Assembly: GCF_002994745.2 (NCBI RefSeq)
Contig: NC_037092.1
Span: 27,075,001-27,139,000, forward strand
Origin: Rosa chinensis
Lineage: Eukaryota; Streptophyta; Magnoliopsida; Rosales; Rosaceae
Direction: 5' to 3'
Length of the DNA stretch: 64,000 nt
A program made the translations under genes and the position numbers. Position 1 is the stretch's first letter; each line of letters starts with the position of its first letter. Of the stretch, positions 39,433 through 52,492 are shown one piece after another. The notes under the pieces are model-generated. The model saw only the letters and a list, made by a program, of their open reading frames with translations. It did no database searches and was not told the DNA's origin.

Positions 39433-41555
39433 ATATATAACTAGACTATAAACAGTTCAGAAAATAGCGACATGGAACTAAAATATTTTAGTCCCGCCGG
39501 GTTGAGATAGAGACAACATAGAATTTTCGTTTATATAGAATGGAGAGTGGGTTCATGATCATGCTAGCTAACTAGTCTTAATTTAAAGCTCGAAGACATT
39601 TACAGAATTAACATGTGAACTAGTTTTGAGTTTAAAAGAGAAATGGGATCCTCAATATGGCTGCTTCTTTTCTTCATCGTTCATATAACCTTACACCACC
39701 TTGTTGCTCCCACCATAGCCCAAAATGACGTCTTATGCACTTCGGAAGCTGAATTTTGCTGGAGATGTGCCGATTTCAGCAATTACATTAATGGCAGCAT
39801 CTTCCAACAAAACCTCATCAGCCTCCTCTCCTCCTTTTCCAACACTTCCCAAAACCAAGACAACTATGGCTTTCAAAACTCTTCTCTCGGACAAGGATCC
39901 AACAAAGTTAATGCCATAGCATTGTGTAGAGGAGACCTCGGACTCGAAGACTGTCGTAGCTGTCTCAACTACTCCACTCAGAGTCTCATGCGAAACTGTT
40001 CATATAAAACGGAAGCAATCTTATGGGCAGAGCCTTGCATGGTACGGTACTCTCAAGACTTAATATTTGGTATTGAGGACGAGGATCCTGTTGGGTAATA
40101 ACGCGTCAAATGAGCAAGCATTCAGGCTGGTGCTGAACCCCTTGTTGGAAATTTTAAGTGACAAAGCTGATTCGGGGGATTCTCGTCAAAAATATGCAGC
40201 AGGACATGCAACTGTTCCGGGATACGAAACCATATATGCACATGCGCAGTGCACTCCGGACATAGACAAAGTCAATTGCAGTAATTGCCTTAAGAATTGC
40301 ATCTCCGCTCTTCCAGCATGTTGCAGTGGAAAGTCAGGAGCAAGAGTTCTTAAACCAAGTTGTAATATACGGTTTGAGAACAATCTTTTCTATATGTCTA
40401 CAGCCGATTCACAAGTAAATATTCCAGCTCCAGCTCCAGCTCCAGCTACTCCAACGACTCCAGAAACTCCATCTCCACCTGAGCGAGGTACACACACACA
40501 CACACATAATATTATGTTCGTATATTTATATTATGTATATGTCAGGAGGCCATCTTATCTTAGAAAAAGTACATTCATCCTCACTCCAGTAACCAGTACA
40601 CAAGGTGCCCTCAAAATTATGTCGTCAAGTGACCCCTATTCCCCCTACTGATTTTATGCAGGAAAGAAGAGTAACACAAAAATAAATATCATCATCATAA
40701 TTGTGGTTGTGATTGCTTTTGTCACTATGCTTCTCGGTGGCATATGCATTTTCTTAAGAGTCACGCAGCCAAGGGTAAAACTTGATGGTAAGTTGAACTG
40801 TCTAGACATGTAGTTGTCTTAGTCTGGTGCTTTTAGACGATGTTTATTATTATTTAAGTTGTACCTTTTTCAGATGATACTTTGGAAGAAATTAGTCTCA
40901 TGGAATCGTTACAATATGACTTTGAAGATATTAGATCAGCAACAGATGACTTTTCTGATGAAAATAAGCTTGGACAAGGTGGATTTGGAGCTGTTCACAA
41001 GGTAAAAAAACTTTGCATTACTTTTTCAATTGCAATGGTGCTTTTGCTAATTTGTTAACCTTTGAAGTGGTAAAAACTATTTTTGTTGTGGACACTGTGA
41101 TAAGAAAGACTATTTTCTCAAATATTTGTCTTTTTTAATCATTTTTTTCCATTCATTTTATAAACTTACTTTCAGGGTAGGCTATATAACGGACGATATA
41201 TAGCTGTGAAAATACTCTCCAAGAGTTTTGAACAGGGTGATCGTGAATTTAAAAATGAAGTCACGTTAGTTGCTCAACTTCAACACCGAAACTTAGTAAG
41301 ACCCTTAGGCTTTTGCTTGAAAGGAGAGGAAAGGCTCCTCATTTACGAATATATACCTAATACAAGTCTTGATCATTTCATTTTTGGTATGGTAACCTCT
41401 ACCTCCCTAATATTTTTGATACTTATAATTTCTTCTAGATTTTATATGTGGTAGATAAGAGTAAGTTACACAACAATTAACATAGGCACACATAACATAT
41501 GTTCTAAAAAAAATTGTTTTCAGACGCAACCAATCATGGAATTTTGGATTGGTAA

Positions 41556-41714
<159 letters not shown>

Positions 41715-42359
41715 TGATGGATCAAACTCAAGGAGATACAAAGACCATTGTTGGGACCTAGTAAGTAAACTTGACACTCTAACTTACAGTTTATGCTTCT
41801 GCGAACCAAAATACTTGCATTTCTAATTTGGATGTAATTATACAGTGGATACATGGCACTTGAATATGCAAGTCATGGACGCTTTTCTGTCAAGTCAGAT
41901 GTCTTCAGTTTTGGTGTGTTAGTTCTTGAAATAATTATTGGCAAGAAGAGTAGTAGTTTTCAGAATGGTGAAAATGAAGACGATTTGTTAAGCTATGTGA
42001 GTAAGAATATATAGTCAACTTGTTACATTACTTCTCTAATTCTCCCTATAGCCTGCAACTAACTTGCATAAGTGTTTCTTAAATATTTTGTAATTTTTTA
42101 TAGGTCTGGAGAAATTGGAGGGATGATACAATTCCAAATATCATAGATCCCTTGTTAACAACAAGCTCAAGATATGACATAATCATATGCATCCACATTG
42201 GTTTATTATGTGTCCAAGAAAATGTGAATGATAGACCAACCATAACTTCAGTTGTTTCCATGCTTAACAGTCATCCTCTCACACTCTCAACACCTTCATG
42301 ACCTCCATATTATTGGCATTATAACACTGATTTAGAAACATCAGGGTCAGGATTTAGAC

Positions 42360-42868
42360 TGTACCTACATGTGCATTTGCAAGCATAATTAGCTATAATG
42401 AGCCACGCTCATTGTACCGCCAGAAGTACCAACTCCCACCAAAGGAGTGACTGACCAAAGCACGGTCAGGCGGGCTACCGCCTGAGCCCCGGATCACCCT
42501 CAGGTCACTGCTGACGCGCCGCCACGCGCCGCGCCAAGATAGCATCAGAAGCTTAAGACGCTGGGAATCAAAGCACATCAGTCCCACATCGAAAACAAGA
42601 AGAAGATCAGTCTTCTCCTCACCTATAAAAGGTCATCTCTTCTCTTCTCATTAATTACGCATTTACTACTCATTTATTGTTATGCTACATGTGTGCATTG
42701 ACTGACTTAGGCATCAGAGAAGTGAAGACCGCCCAACGCGGTCTCCCTCTGACGCCCTGTCTCTCGTGTGACAGCTAGTGAAGGCCATCAAGTCCTCGGA
42801 GTAGCGGTCCGCCCACCGGACCAGCGTTAAACGAAAGATCGGCTACCGCCGGACTTTGAGCATTAACA
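42360..42868 (+). mobile_element. 5' LTR of the Gypsy element
   Basis: 509 bp from TGTACCTACATGTGCATT to GAGCATTAACA. A TATA-like CTATAAAAGG lies at 42623-42632, the likely transcription start zone. Confidence 0.96.
42624..42632 (+). promoter_or_regulatory. LTR TATA box
   Basis: TATAAAAGG in the 5' LTR; the same motif is kept in the 3' LTR near 53750. It would drive the element transcript and, from the 3' LTR, could read into the CRK tail and downstream DNA. Confidence 0.65.
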
Positions 42869-42869
42869 T

Positions 42870-42886
42870 TGGCGCTGTCTGTGGGA
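42870..42886 (+). promoter_or_regulatory. Primer binding site of the Gypsy element
   Basis: TGGCGCTGTCTGTGGGA starts two bases after the 5' LTR, the expected place. It resembles the TGGCGCCGTCTGTGGGA type common in plant Gypsy elements; one base differs. Confidence 0.72.
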
Positions 42887-42921
42887 ACCCTTGAACAAAA
42901 GGTCATCCCACCACAATCACC

Positions 42922-44395
42922 ATGACTAACGGTAGCGGGGGAAATGCTAAAGAGCAGGCAGACCAGTCGGCCATTCCCCAACCCACCAACCTGGCGGTAA
43001 ACATCAATCGCGCACTATTCAGCACCCCGGTAAACCTCGGTGGTGAGACATACCCAGGTAGCAGCCGCCCACCAGGCCAAGACCTCACCTCTCTATATGA
43101 GCTGGCACTGGCGGATCTTCATAAGGCAAACAGAGAATGTGAACAAGAGCGCAAAGAAAAAGCCAAGGCCCAAAAGTAGGTGGCCACGCTGGTGTCACAT
43201 TTTGATGAACTAAAAGAACGCTGGAGGCAACCGCCAACCAGGCACGGAGAGAACAATCACAGAGCACCAGGCACAGCCGGCCTGGTACCGGCGCATTGGC
43301 ACCGATACCAGTCATGCATTTGCAGGTCCTGCTGGACCCACCAGAGCTATTGGGAGCGGGGCCGCCCTCCGTACCCCAATTAATGTTGGAACAGGAAGCA
43401 GAATCATCGCTGCACACCCACCGCTCGAGGGCCAGGGCAAGAACCGAGGGAAACCCACCTGCCCCCAGGCGAGGGTCGGTCCAGCGGAGTGGCCGGCCAG
43501 GCCCCGCTGGTGACGCAACCGCTCAAATACTGGAAAGGATGCTGCAGTTGGAACAAAGGTTAGTCCGGCAGGAATCAAGCGCCTCGGCGCCAATTTTAAA
43601 TCCACTTTTCGCGTCCAGGCCAGGACCATTCACTGCTGCGATCCTGCAGGTTGTCAGACCGGCGAACGCAAAGACTCCAAAAATGTCACATTATAGCGGT
43701 AAGACTGATCCCTTCGTCCATATGGACACCTTCAAGAAGGTCACCAACAACAAGGGATTCGATGAAGCCCACCTGTGCCACTTGTTCAGCGAAACGCTGG
43801 ACAATGAGGCAATGAACTGGTTCTTTGAGTGCCTGCCAGGATCCATTGACTCATTCCAGGCATTATCACATGCTTTCCTTTCTCGGTTCATCCTACTGTC
43901 CGCCAGACACCACAATACAAGCCAGCTGTTCAACGTCAAACAGGGTACGGAGGAAACACTAAAGGCATTCGTCACAAGGTAGCGAGCGGCAACATCTCAA
44001 TGCCGTGATCTTGATAAAACAATGGCTTTGGCGGCTTTCAAGCAGGGACTCCTCAGGGGGCCATTCCTCTATCACCTCAACTACAATCATCCAAGTGCGG
44101 TGCACGACCACCTCATGAGTGAAGCGGTCATTCATGCCCAAGCAGAATTCATCACATATGGAGAAACCCCACCGCCACCAGCAACACCAACAAAATCGGC
44201 ACAACCTTCCTCCAGTCATCAGGAGACCGGTAACAAAACTCCCGCCACACCGCCAACTGACCATTACCAGAACAAGCGGCAGAAGGACCAACACTACAAG
44301 GGAAACCGCCCATCCTATGGGGACAACCACAACAAACCAACGGAGTCCTCTCAGCGGTATGCGGTATTTACAGTCCTCACAGCTTTCGTATGAGG
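42922..44395 (+). pseudogene. Gypsy gag, broken
   Basis: ATG at 42922 (MTNGSGGNAKEQADQSAIPQ) opens a frame that stops at 43177. The capsid core continues in another frame from about 43560, with YSGKTDPFVHMDTFKKV, LFSETLDNEAMNWFFECLP and FLSRFILLSARH, typical of the plant retrotransposon gag family. A TAG at 43980-43982 interrupts it. It resumes with FKQGLLRGPFLYHLNYNHP and a Pro/Gln-rich tail to about 44395. Gag would form the particle in the cytoplasm; here it cannot be made whole. Confidence 0.87.
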
Positions 44396-45246
44396 AAATA
44401 TACAATCAGTGCAAGGATCAGATCCCAAAGCTACCCCCGGGAAGATACCCAAAAACGGGCAAACCAAGAAACACCGGTAGGTGGTGCAAATACCACGAGG
44501 ACAGCGGTCACAATACCAACAGCTGCAATGCTCTCAAAACGGCCATTGAAACCTTGTACCGTGATGGCAAGATGGAACAATTCAAGGTGCGCCAACCGCC
44601 ACCTGTGATCACCAACATCGAACCCTTGGGCCGCATCAACACTATCGACGGCGGTGCTCCAATCACCAACATGTTTCACAGGGCAAGAAAGCGTTATGCA
44701 CGGGCAAATCACCCAAAGGAGGTCTGCAATATCCGCTACGAAAGATCCGCCAAACTCCCAAAATCTAGTTGGGAGCCCATTACCTTCTCAGAGGAGGAGG
44801 AACGCGGAGTACATCTACCCCATGACGACCCATTCTTGATCGACGCCATTCTTGACAAATGGTCAGTGGGAAGAATCCTGGTAGACAGCGGGTCCGCTGT
44901 CAATGTCATATTCAGCGATTGTTACAACAACCTTAAGCGGAACAGAAAACTACTCCAAGATCATGAGCCACTGCTTAGCTTCTCCGGTGACATCACGCAA
45001 CCGCTAGGTTCTGACTATATGCGACTAGTTATCGGCGCTAGTCCATGTATGGCGGAGGTACATACAGAGTTCATAATTGTCGATTATTTCAGCTCATATA
45101 ACGCCATCATTGGCCGGCCAGCACTCAACAAGCTCAAGTGCATCATCTCCGGATACATGCTTCTCATGAAGTTCCCCACACCCAACGGCACAGGCTATGT
45201 CAGGGAAGTCAGCAGTTGGCACGAGAATGTTATTCAACTACCATAG
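44390..45246 (+). pseudogene. Gypsy zinc knuckle and aspartic protease region
   Basis: The frame has WCKYHEDSGHNTNSC, a C-x2-H-type zinc-binding variant common in Tat-like elements, then ILVDSGSAVNVI, the aspartic protease active site (D-S-G-S), and YNAIIGRPALN, the second conserved protease block. The frame is open to a stop at 45246 but is shifted relative to gag upstream and to reverse transcriptase downstream. Confidence 0.87.
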
Positions 45247-45510
45247 CACGGTCAACCCACAGCCGTGAGATCCTAACAATTGGCGGTCAGGCACCGCCAC
45301 CTAATATCTTTGGGGATCCTAGGGATGACGAGAAGAAGTATGTAAAAAAGGAGCCAGTCAATCCTGAAACGTCATTAAGGGTTGTCAGCATTTCTGACGA
45401 GCACCATGAGCGAACAGTCCGCATAGGCGCTCAACTACCCAGAGGGAGCGGCGGAACTCACTCGGTTCTTACGTGACAACGCTGCGGTCTTTGCCTGGTC
45501 ATACGCAGAC

Positions 45511-46253
45511 ATGCTGGGTATCTCCCCTGAAATCATCACGCACAAGTTGAGCATCAAACCATCCTTCTATCCTATCAAACAGAAGCGGAGAGCCTTCGAT
45601 GAAGAGAAATACCATGCAATAGGAGAGGAGGTGGCCAAGCTCCAGGGCATTGGGTTCATCAGCCAGGTCATCTATCCCCAGTGGATTTCCAATCTGGTTA
45701 TGGTCAAGAAGCCTACCAGAAAGTGGCGGATGTGTGTCGACTTCAAAAATCTTAACAAGGCATGCCCAAAAGACAGTTTCCCGCTACCCCGTATTGATCA
45801 ACTGGTTGATGCAACCGCCGGACATGAGCTCCTCAGCATGATGGATGCTTTCTCCGGTTATAATCAAATCAAGATGCATCCCGACGACCAGGTGTGCACC
45901 ACATTCACCACCGACAAGGGCTTATATTGCTACAATGTTATGCCTTTAGGTCTGAAGAACGCAGGCGCTACCTATCAGCGACTAATGAACTCCATGTTCG
46001 CGGAACACTTGGGCAAGATAATCGATGTCTACGTGGACGACATGTTGGTCAAAAGCGTAAAGGCCAGCGGACACGTGGCAAACCTCAAAATCATAGTAAC
46101 AATCCTCTTGGCCTATGGTATGCGCCTCAACCCAGAAAAATGCTTCTTTGGCGTCACCGCAGCAAATTTCTAGGTTATATTGTCAGTGAACGAGGCATCG
46201 AGGCTAACCCCGACAAGGTGCAAGCCATCCTCGACCTTAAGGACCCGGAGTAG
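45511..46253 (+). pseudogene. Gypsy reverse transcriptase, frameshifted
   Basis: The frame from 45511 includes VKKPTRKWRMCVDFKNLN, LLSMMDAFSGYNQIKMHP, MPLGLKNAGATYQR and the catalytic YVDDMLVKS. It is stopped near 46173 after a frameshift. The next block (KFLGYIVSERGIEANPDK) lies in another frame and is stopped by TAG at 46251-46253. The reverse transcriptase fold is complete but split. Confidence 0.92.
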
Positions 46254-47303
46254 AAGGTACACGTCCAGTGCCTCCAGGGCAAGCTAACCGCCCTGTCTCG
46301 ATTCATCTCCAGACTCACTGACAGGTGCGCCCCATTTTTCAAAGTCCTTAAAACGACTCACAAGAAAATCATCAACTGGAACCCGGAGTGCCAGGCGGCG
46401 TTCCAGGGCTTAAAGGAGTACCTGGTGGCAGTTCCACTCCTTTCCATTCCTGTGCAAGGAGAAACATTATACATATACCTAGCGGTATCACAATCAGCGG
46501 TGAGCTGCGCCATCGTCCGGCGGGAAGGCCAGGATGAGCTCCCAATGTTTTATGCCGGCAGGGGCATGAACAGAGCAGAAACTAGGTACCCTCCTTTAGA
46601 ACAACTCGCTCTCGCACTGATCATTGCCGCCAGACGCCTCCGCCAATACTTCCAAGCCCACACAATCCATGTGTTAACCAATCAACCGCTGAGACAAGTA
46701 ATGCAGAACCCTGAACATTCGGGGCAACTCAGCAAGTGGGCCATTGAGCTCAGCGAATTTGACATTGATTATAAACCAAGAACCGCCATGAAGGGCCAGG
46801 TGGTGGCAGAATTCATTGCTGAGCTCACTGAGCGTCAGCTTGAATCCAAAGTCGGAGCACAACCAGGAATGGAGATGGTGGTATCTGAGGAACAATCTCC
46901 CCGACAGTCAGACTGGAACCTGCATGTGGACGGCTCCTCTTGTCCCAGGGCCAGCGGCGCCGAAATCATCTTAACAGGTCATGGGGGGCTGCACGCGGAG
47001 TACGCGTTGAAATTCAACTTCAAGGCTTCCAACAACATGGCGGAGTATGAAGCACTCATTGCCGGCCTACTCCTCGCCATCGATTCAGGGGCCGACAGTG
47101 TCAACATCTTTAGCGACTCTCAATTAGTCGTTAACCAAGTCAACGACAGCTTTCAGGCCAAGGACCAACAGTTGGCGGCATACTTAGGGTACGTCAAGAC
47201 ACTGCTCAAAAAATTCAAATTTCACACCATCACACAGATCCCCAGGGAAAAGAACGCCAAGGCTGATTCACTAGCAAGACTGGCAACCGCCCAGCCACAC
47301 TAG
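46254..47303 (+). pseudogene. Gypsy RNase H plus second (Tat-type) RNase H
   Basis: After a short connection segment, the frame opening at 46425 reads YLAVSQSAVSCAIVRREG and RYPPLEQLALALIIAARRLR, the Gypsy RNase H. It then continues to LHVDGSSCPRASGAEIIL, NNMAEYEALIAGL and IFSDSQLVVNQV, an additional RNase H with D-G-S, E and D residues in place. The dual RNase H is a marker of the Tat lineage. The frame ends at 47303 before integrase, where an intact element would continue. Confidence 0.9.
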
Positions 47304-48583
47304 AGTCCAGCGGACACAAGGGTAGAGTGTCTCGACAAGCCAAGTATCACAAAAATCCTGGCGGAGATCTTCAACATTGAGGTCAATCCTAACTGGATGG
47401 ACGAGATTATTAAGTACAAGCGCAATGGGACATTGCCAGAGGACAAGGTCAAGGCGCGACAGCTCCAACGGAGAGCAACCCGCTACAACATTCAGAAAGG
47501 CAAACTTTACCGCCAGGGATTCACTCACCCCAACCTCCGCTGTCTAACCCCAGAGAAGGGAAAGGTCGTGCTGGCAACGATACACGACGGAGAATGTGGA
47601 AACCACTCGGGCGCCAGATCCTTGGCCAATCGCACAATGCGACAGGGTTACTTTTGGCCCACACTTGGGACGACGCCCAGCAGATATCAAGATCTTGTCA
47701 CAAATACCAACAATATGCCGATCTCCCACATGCCCCGGCGGAACCACTGTCGGTCATCATCGGTCCTTGATGAGAAAATTCCAAACTGCAAAGGGCCAGT
47801 TCAAATACATCATCGTTGCTATCGACTACAACAGCAAATGGATAGAGGCGGAGCCCCTGACGGCAATGACTACCGCCAAGGTAATTCCCTTCCTCTGGAA
47901 GAACATCTACTGTCGCTACGGTGTCGCATACAATCATCACAGACAACGGCACACAGTTCAATAACAAGGAACTCATCTCTTTTACCGCCAACTTGGGTAC
48001 CAAGATGCGTTTTGCATCTGTCGCTCACCCCCAAACCAACGGCCAGGTCGAAGCAGCAAACAAGATAATCAAGAAGCTACTAAAGAAGAAGCTCAACAAG
48101 GCCAAGGGTTTGTGGGCGGAGAAACTCCCAGAAGTTCTATTGGCCATCAGAACGACCCCAACTTCCGCCACTTGTGAAACTCCCTTTTGTATGATGTTCG
48201 GAATTGAGGCCGTCCTGCCTATCGAGGTAACTCAACCAACCGCTAGAGTCGAAGACTACTGCCCAGAGACCAACAGCGGCGGAGTCAACCTTGACAAGGA
48301 TTTCCTAGAGGAAAAACGACATAAAGCCCATCTGCACAACTTGCAAAACAAGCAGAGGGTATCGCGTTTCTACAACGCCAGGGTCAAAGCCCGCAACCTC
48401 CAATTGGGGGACTGCGTAATGAGGGAAGTCATACCACCGCCAACAAAATTCCACCCAACTTGGGAAGGCCCGTACAAAATTGTAGAAGTCGTTAGCCCAG
48501 GCACCTTCTACTTAATGGACAAGGATGGCGTCACAACGACCCACCCTTGGAATACCGAACACCTTCGGTATTACTACAAATAG
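47304..48583 (+). pseudogene. Gypsy integrase, frameshifted
   Basis: The zinc-binding N-terminal part (HDGECGNHSGARSLA, then GYFWPTL) lies in the frame of 47397-48068. The core's first Asp (IIVAIDYNSKWIEAEPL) is in a second frame, and TDNGTQF plus GQVEAANK (second Asp and Glu) in a third, which stays open from 47921 to the stop at 48583. The C-terminal part keeps WEGPYKIVEV. All catalytic residues remain, but at least two frameshifts separate them. Confidence 0.9.
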
Positions 48584-48868
48584 TCATGCCGCTACCCAAG
48601 AGCATCTTGACTTAGCTAAATTTTTGTTCAATATTTAGCTAAGGGAAGCTACCCAACGGGTACGACCCCACTTTTGTAAAACGCTGATCAGTCAGCTATT
48701 AATGAAACGAGGAATTATTCAAACCATTGTTACCAAGTCTAGCACTAGGGGCAACTGGCAACGCTAGTCAGTGGACCACGTCCGCTACATTGTGAACTTG
48801 GACCAATTTTAATTCCTTTAATGTTTCATTCATTGGCAAAAGCAAAATTGTCAAAACTCTAGCGGTAC

Positions 48869-48899
<31 letters not shown>

Positions 48900-49023
48900 C
48901 AAATTCCAAAATTTCATATATTTAGGGCTGGGACTCCCTACCCAAAAGAGTTCATTACATCAAACAATTACGCCTCAGTGGCTACAAAAAAAAAAATATG
49001 ACTTCCATCTGTCAAGGGTTGGC

Positions 49024-51710
49024 TCAGCTTCCTTCGGCATCTCCACCTTCTGCATGCGGCGGTGGATGTGGGCGGCTTGTCTGGTCAGATCCGCGGGCAG
49101 TAGGACTTGAGGTCTCTATTGTACCATCCGCCTGGGTATGGGCCGCCAAGAACCCAGCACGGGACACTTCCGACTGGGTAGGAGTCCGCTGGGAGTCGTC
49201 CGCTAGATATGCGCCACTTTCCCCACTACCCGAGCGGGCACCATCAACCTGAGAGGGGGCAGTACCCTTTGCCGGCGGAGCATCCTTAGCTGGCGGCACG
49301 ACCGGTATGGACGCCTTCGCCCAGTCAATGGCGCCTTTCTGCTGCAGCATCTCCACATTGGCTAGGGCACCAGCCTTCGCCGCTTCAGTCAGCGCCTTCT
49401 TATATTCCGCTGACTGCTTGAATGACTCCACAGCGGCGGCCGCAGCGCGGCTCCCCTCAGCCCCCAGGCTAGCGACTTCACCCTCCAACCATTTAACCTC
49501 GGCCAGCCTAGCGGCAGACTCCCGCTGAAGGATCTCAACCTTCTTATCCTTGGAGGCCACACGATCTTGCAGCAGGGACATATCTTGCTCCAACTTGGAG
49601 AATTAATTGTTCCGCTCGAGGTCCTGCTCAATGGCGACGGCCAACTTGCCACGGGCATCCGCTGCATCACAGTCGGCCTTTGTGAGGCGTCGCTCCACGT
49701 CCGCCAACCTGTCCTGGGCCTCCCCCAACTCCCTCTGAAGGCCCGTTACCTCCTCCCTGAGCTCCCGCTCAACCCGAGGCTGTTTCGACGCCGCCAGAAA
49801 CATCTCGTGCAGCCCAACGGAGATGTGCCCAAACGCCTTGCTGAAGGGCGATTGGTCAACGGCGGTCGAGCGTACAATCCCCTCCAGACCACCAAACCCG
49901 AGCCGCTCGCAGAGGTGGTAGAGAAACTCCCGCTCACCGTCATTTAAGAACTCGGCATACGCGGAAAATGAGTCTAGGTCACTCGTGGCCACCTCTTCGC
50001 CACGTCCGCAGAAGCCTTGGGAGGAGCCTGTCGTGCCTTCTTCTGCTAGTGGGCCCCAGTGATCTCCACGTCATCCTCCTCTTCCCCGCCAGAGTCATTT
50101 TGACGGCGTTTTCGCTGAAGCACCCGATTGCTTCCAGTGGGAGCAGGCCTCGATCCCCTCATCGGCGGCTCCAACCCCGCAATGGTGACGGCCTCCGCTG
50201 GGCGCACTGTTTTCTTGTGCACCCTGCTCCGGGTGGCAGGCACTCTCTCTTTCTGCGGCACCGCCTCGCTTACCGCACCAGTCCCCTCCTGAACGGCAGG
50301 CAGCCCGTCACTACCAAGATGGGAGTGGTGTGGCATGAGTAGCACCACGGGAACCTCGGAAGGGCTCAGCGCCAGCGTTTTCGGGTTCACAACCGTCTGC
50401 TGAGCCGCTAGCCCGGAAGCGTACATGGTTTCCAAGAAGTTGTCGATCTCAACACGGTCCATGGCTTTCGCAAAGGCGTCACGGCTCGCTTTGTTACCCG
50501 GCGGAGTTTCTACAAAAAAAAAAAAAAAAACAGCAAACCGGTCAGCCTGGGACAATCTCATCAAAGGTACGGTATGGCGGAGATTGCTTACCAACAACAC
50601 AAGTCAGTTGTTGATCGACCAACAACTCCCAGCCAGTAAGGAGACAAAAATCCAGCAAGTTGCGATTCCGCCAGCAACCTCTGATACGTGCCACGCGGCA
50701 CTCCTCTTCGCTAGTCAGGTTATAGCGCAACCCCGCTACACAAAAAAGGTCATTGTCAATACAAAGTACAAGGCTATATATATAAAAAAAAACCCGCCAG
50801 TCATGTTCAGCGGAGACCGACAAACAACCTCGGATAGGCTGAAACTCCGACTTAATCCTAAACGTCGGCTCCCCCTCGTTGGACCCCGCTTGATATTCCC
50901 ACCCCGTCATGGCAACACAAAAGGTTCCCCGCCAGTAAGACATGGAATCCCGCAGGTTCTCGATCAGCTTGGGCGCTCCCTGGCGGCGGCTCAAGTTTAC
51001 CTGCCCTCTGCAACCTTGGCGCTTCATGTACACCAGTTCGTAGAAGTGTAGCACCTCCGCCACAGTTGGTCCCTCGCAACCCGACAACCGCCATAGCGAG
51101 TTCAGCGCCAGCATCAACCGCCACATGTTGGGCAGATTTGCCCAAAGGCAATGCCAAACTCGCACACCAAAATTTGAAGGTTTGGTACCAGCGGGAAAGT
51201 CACTCCCTGGCGGAATATCGCCTCGTGCACGGCGGCAAACCCCACTGGAAGAATCGAGGCCTTCTCCTCCACCGTCGGCGGACGCAGCTTCACTACGCCT
51301 GGCAACCGAAACATCCGCTTCAGCCGGTTGACGGCGACAACAGTCATCCTACCTCCTGCCTCATCAACAGGGGTGCCGTCCTAGAGGACCCACGCTGACT
51401 CAGTATCCTCCCCCGCCACCTCTCCCTCGTCAGCAGAACCACTGTCAGCACTATTACTCACTAACCCCTCATCACGCATATTTTGGGCAGCGGCAGCCTC
51501 CCCTGCCCTAGAACTCTCTGGACGCGAAGCACGACCCATAGCTACGTCCTAGGGTATGGTTTGTAGTGGCTCAACCTCTAGCAGTTCTGGCAGTGAGGTT
51601 CCTGCACGGGCAGACGGACGCAACGAGTCAATAAAAATTCTATCCGCCGCGCTGAACGACACTTCGGACCCGGAATCCTCACTGCTTGAAATCTCTATGA
51701 CGTCGGCCAT
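49024..51710 (-). pseudogene. Antisense ORF region of the Tat-type element (Transposase_28-like)
   Basis: Reverse-strand frames follow each other from MADVIEISSSEDSGSEVS (ATG at 51710) through GFAAVHEAIFRQGVTFPLVP, ILVCEFGIAFGQICPT and LNSLWRLSGCEGPTVAEVLH. They then run through an acidic/basic hinge to two coiled-coil-rich segments (RVERELREEVTGLQRELGEA and LLQDRVASKDKKVEILQRES) and a Pro/Ser tail ending at 49024. The middle resembles the 'putative gypsy type transposon' family (Pfam Transposase_28), known from plant Gypsy antisense ORFs. Pyrimidine tracts followed by TTTGTAG near 50510 look like a splice acceptor, so introns are likely. Several stops suggest decay or unrecognised introns. 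Function of such antisense proteins is unknown. Confidence 0.72.
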
Positions 51711-51719
51711 CCCAAACCC

Positions 51720-52490
51720 TAAAACCCAAATCAGTCAGCTCACACAAGATTTAACTTATCCCTATATCATTTATACCCAAGAACGTCAAGAACAGTCACC
51801 CAGAAAATGCCAAAACAAGAACAAATTAACACACTCAACCCAGATTCGACCATCTAGCAAATCCTTAAACCCTAATTCTGTCAAACACCATAACCCAACC
51901 CCAAGACTCACTTTACACCCTCAGAACACATCGGGGAAGAACATATCACACAAAAACATACCCAAAACCCAGAAACTGACAATAGCAAAAATCCAATGAA
52001 ACAGGGATGAGGTTCAGGGTACCAACCTCAATGATGAAGTCTCGGATGAGATCATGAGCACCTGTCTTCGATGCAGGAGATCGTCGTCTTTCCAGATGTG
52101 ATAACTCCACGAGATGGCCGCAGTTTTCTTCTCGAATCTCAGACGAGCAGAGCTTGAAGACGAAGAGTAGAGTTTGAAGCTTTAGAAAAGTTTCAAATCT
52201 CGCTAACCTCCCCCCCTTTTATGTCAACGTCAAACAATTCCAGGTTGTCCACTAAAAAACGATATCACATACCAACCGTACACGTGTTCCACGACTCCAC
52301 TTACTCTCCGGATTAACCGAGGCGTCTCCTCGGTTACAAAATCCATCATTTCTCACATTAATGGCGAGGAGACCGCTACGCTGAGGAGACACGCCTCCAT
52401 ACGCTAACCCTCTAGAGGTTACCCACTTGTTGACCACCATCAGACGAAGCGTCTAGAGGAGGTAACCGCTGGGAAGAGTTTGCCAATCAT
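51720..52490. other. Non-coding part of the Gypsy 3' region
   Basis: Probable promoter and leader side of the antisense ORF (pyrimidine-rich on the reverse strand) leading into the tandem array. A frame at 51556-51999 on + is a shadow of the antisense ORF start. Confidence 0.45.
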
Positions 52491-52492
52491 CG

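Noticed and set aside
42922..48583. Autonomous Gypsy polyprotein
   Set aside because: Several stops and frameshifts in gag, reverse transcriptase, RNase H and integrase; only a non-autonomous copy is supported.
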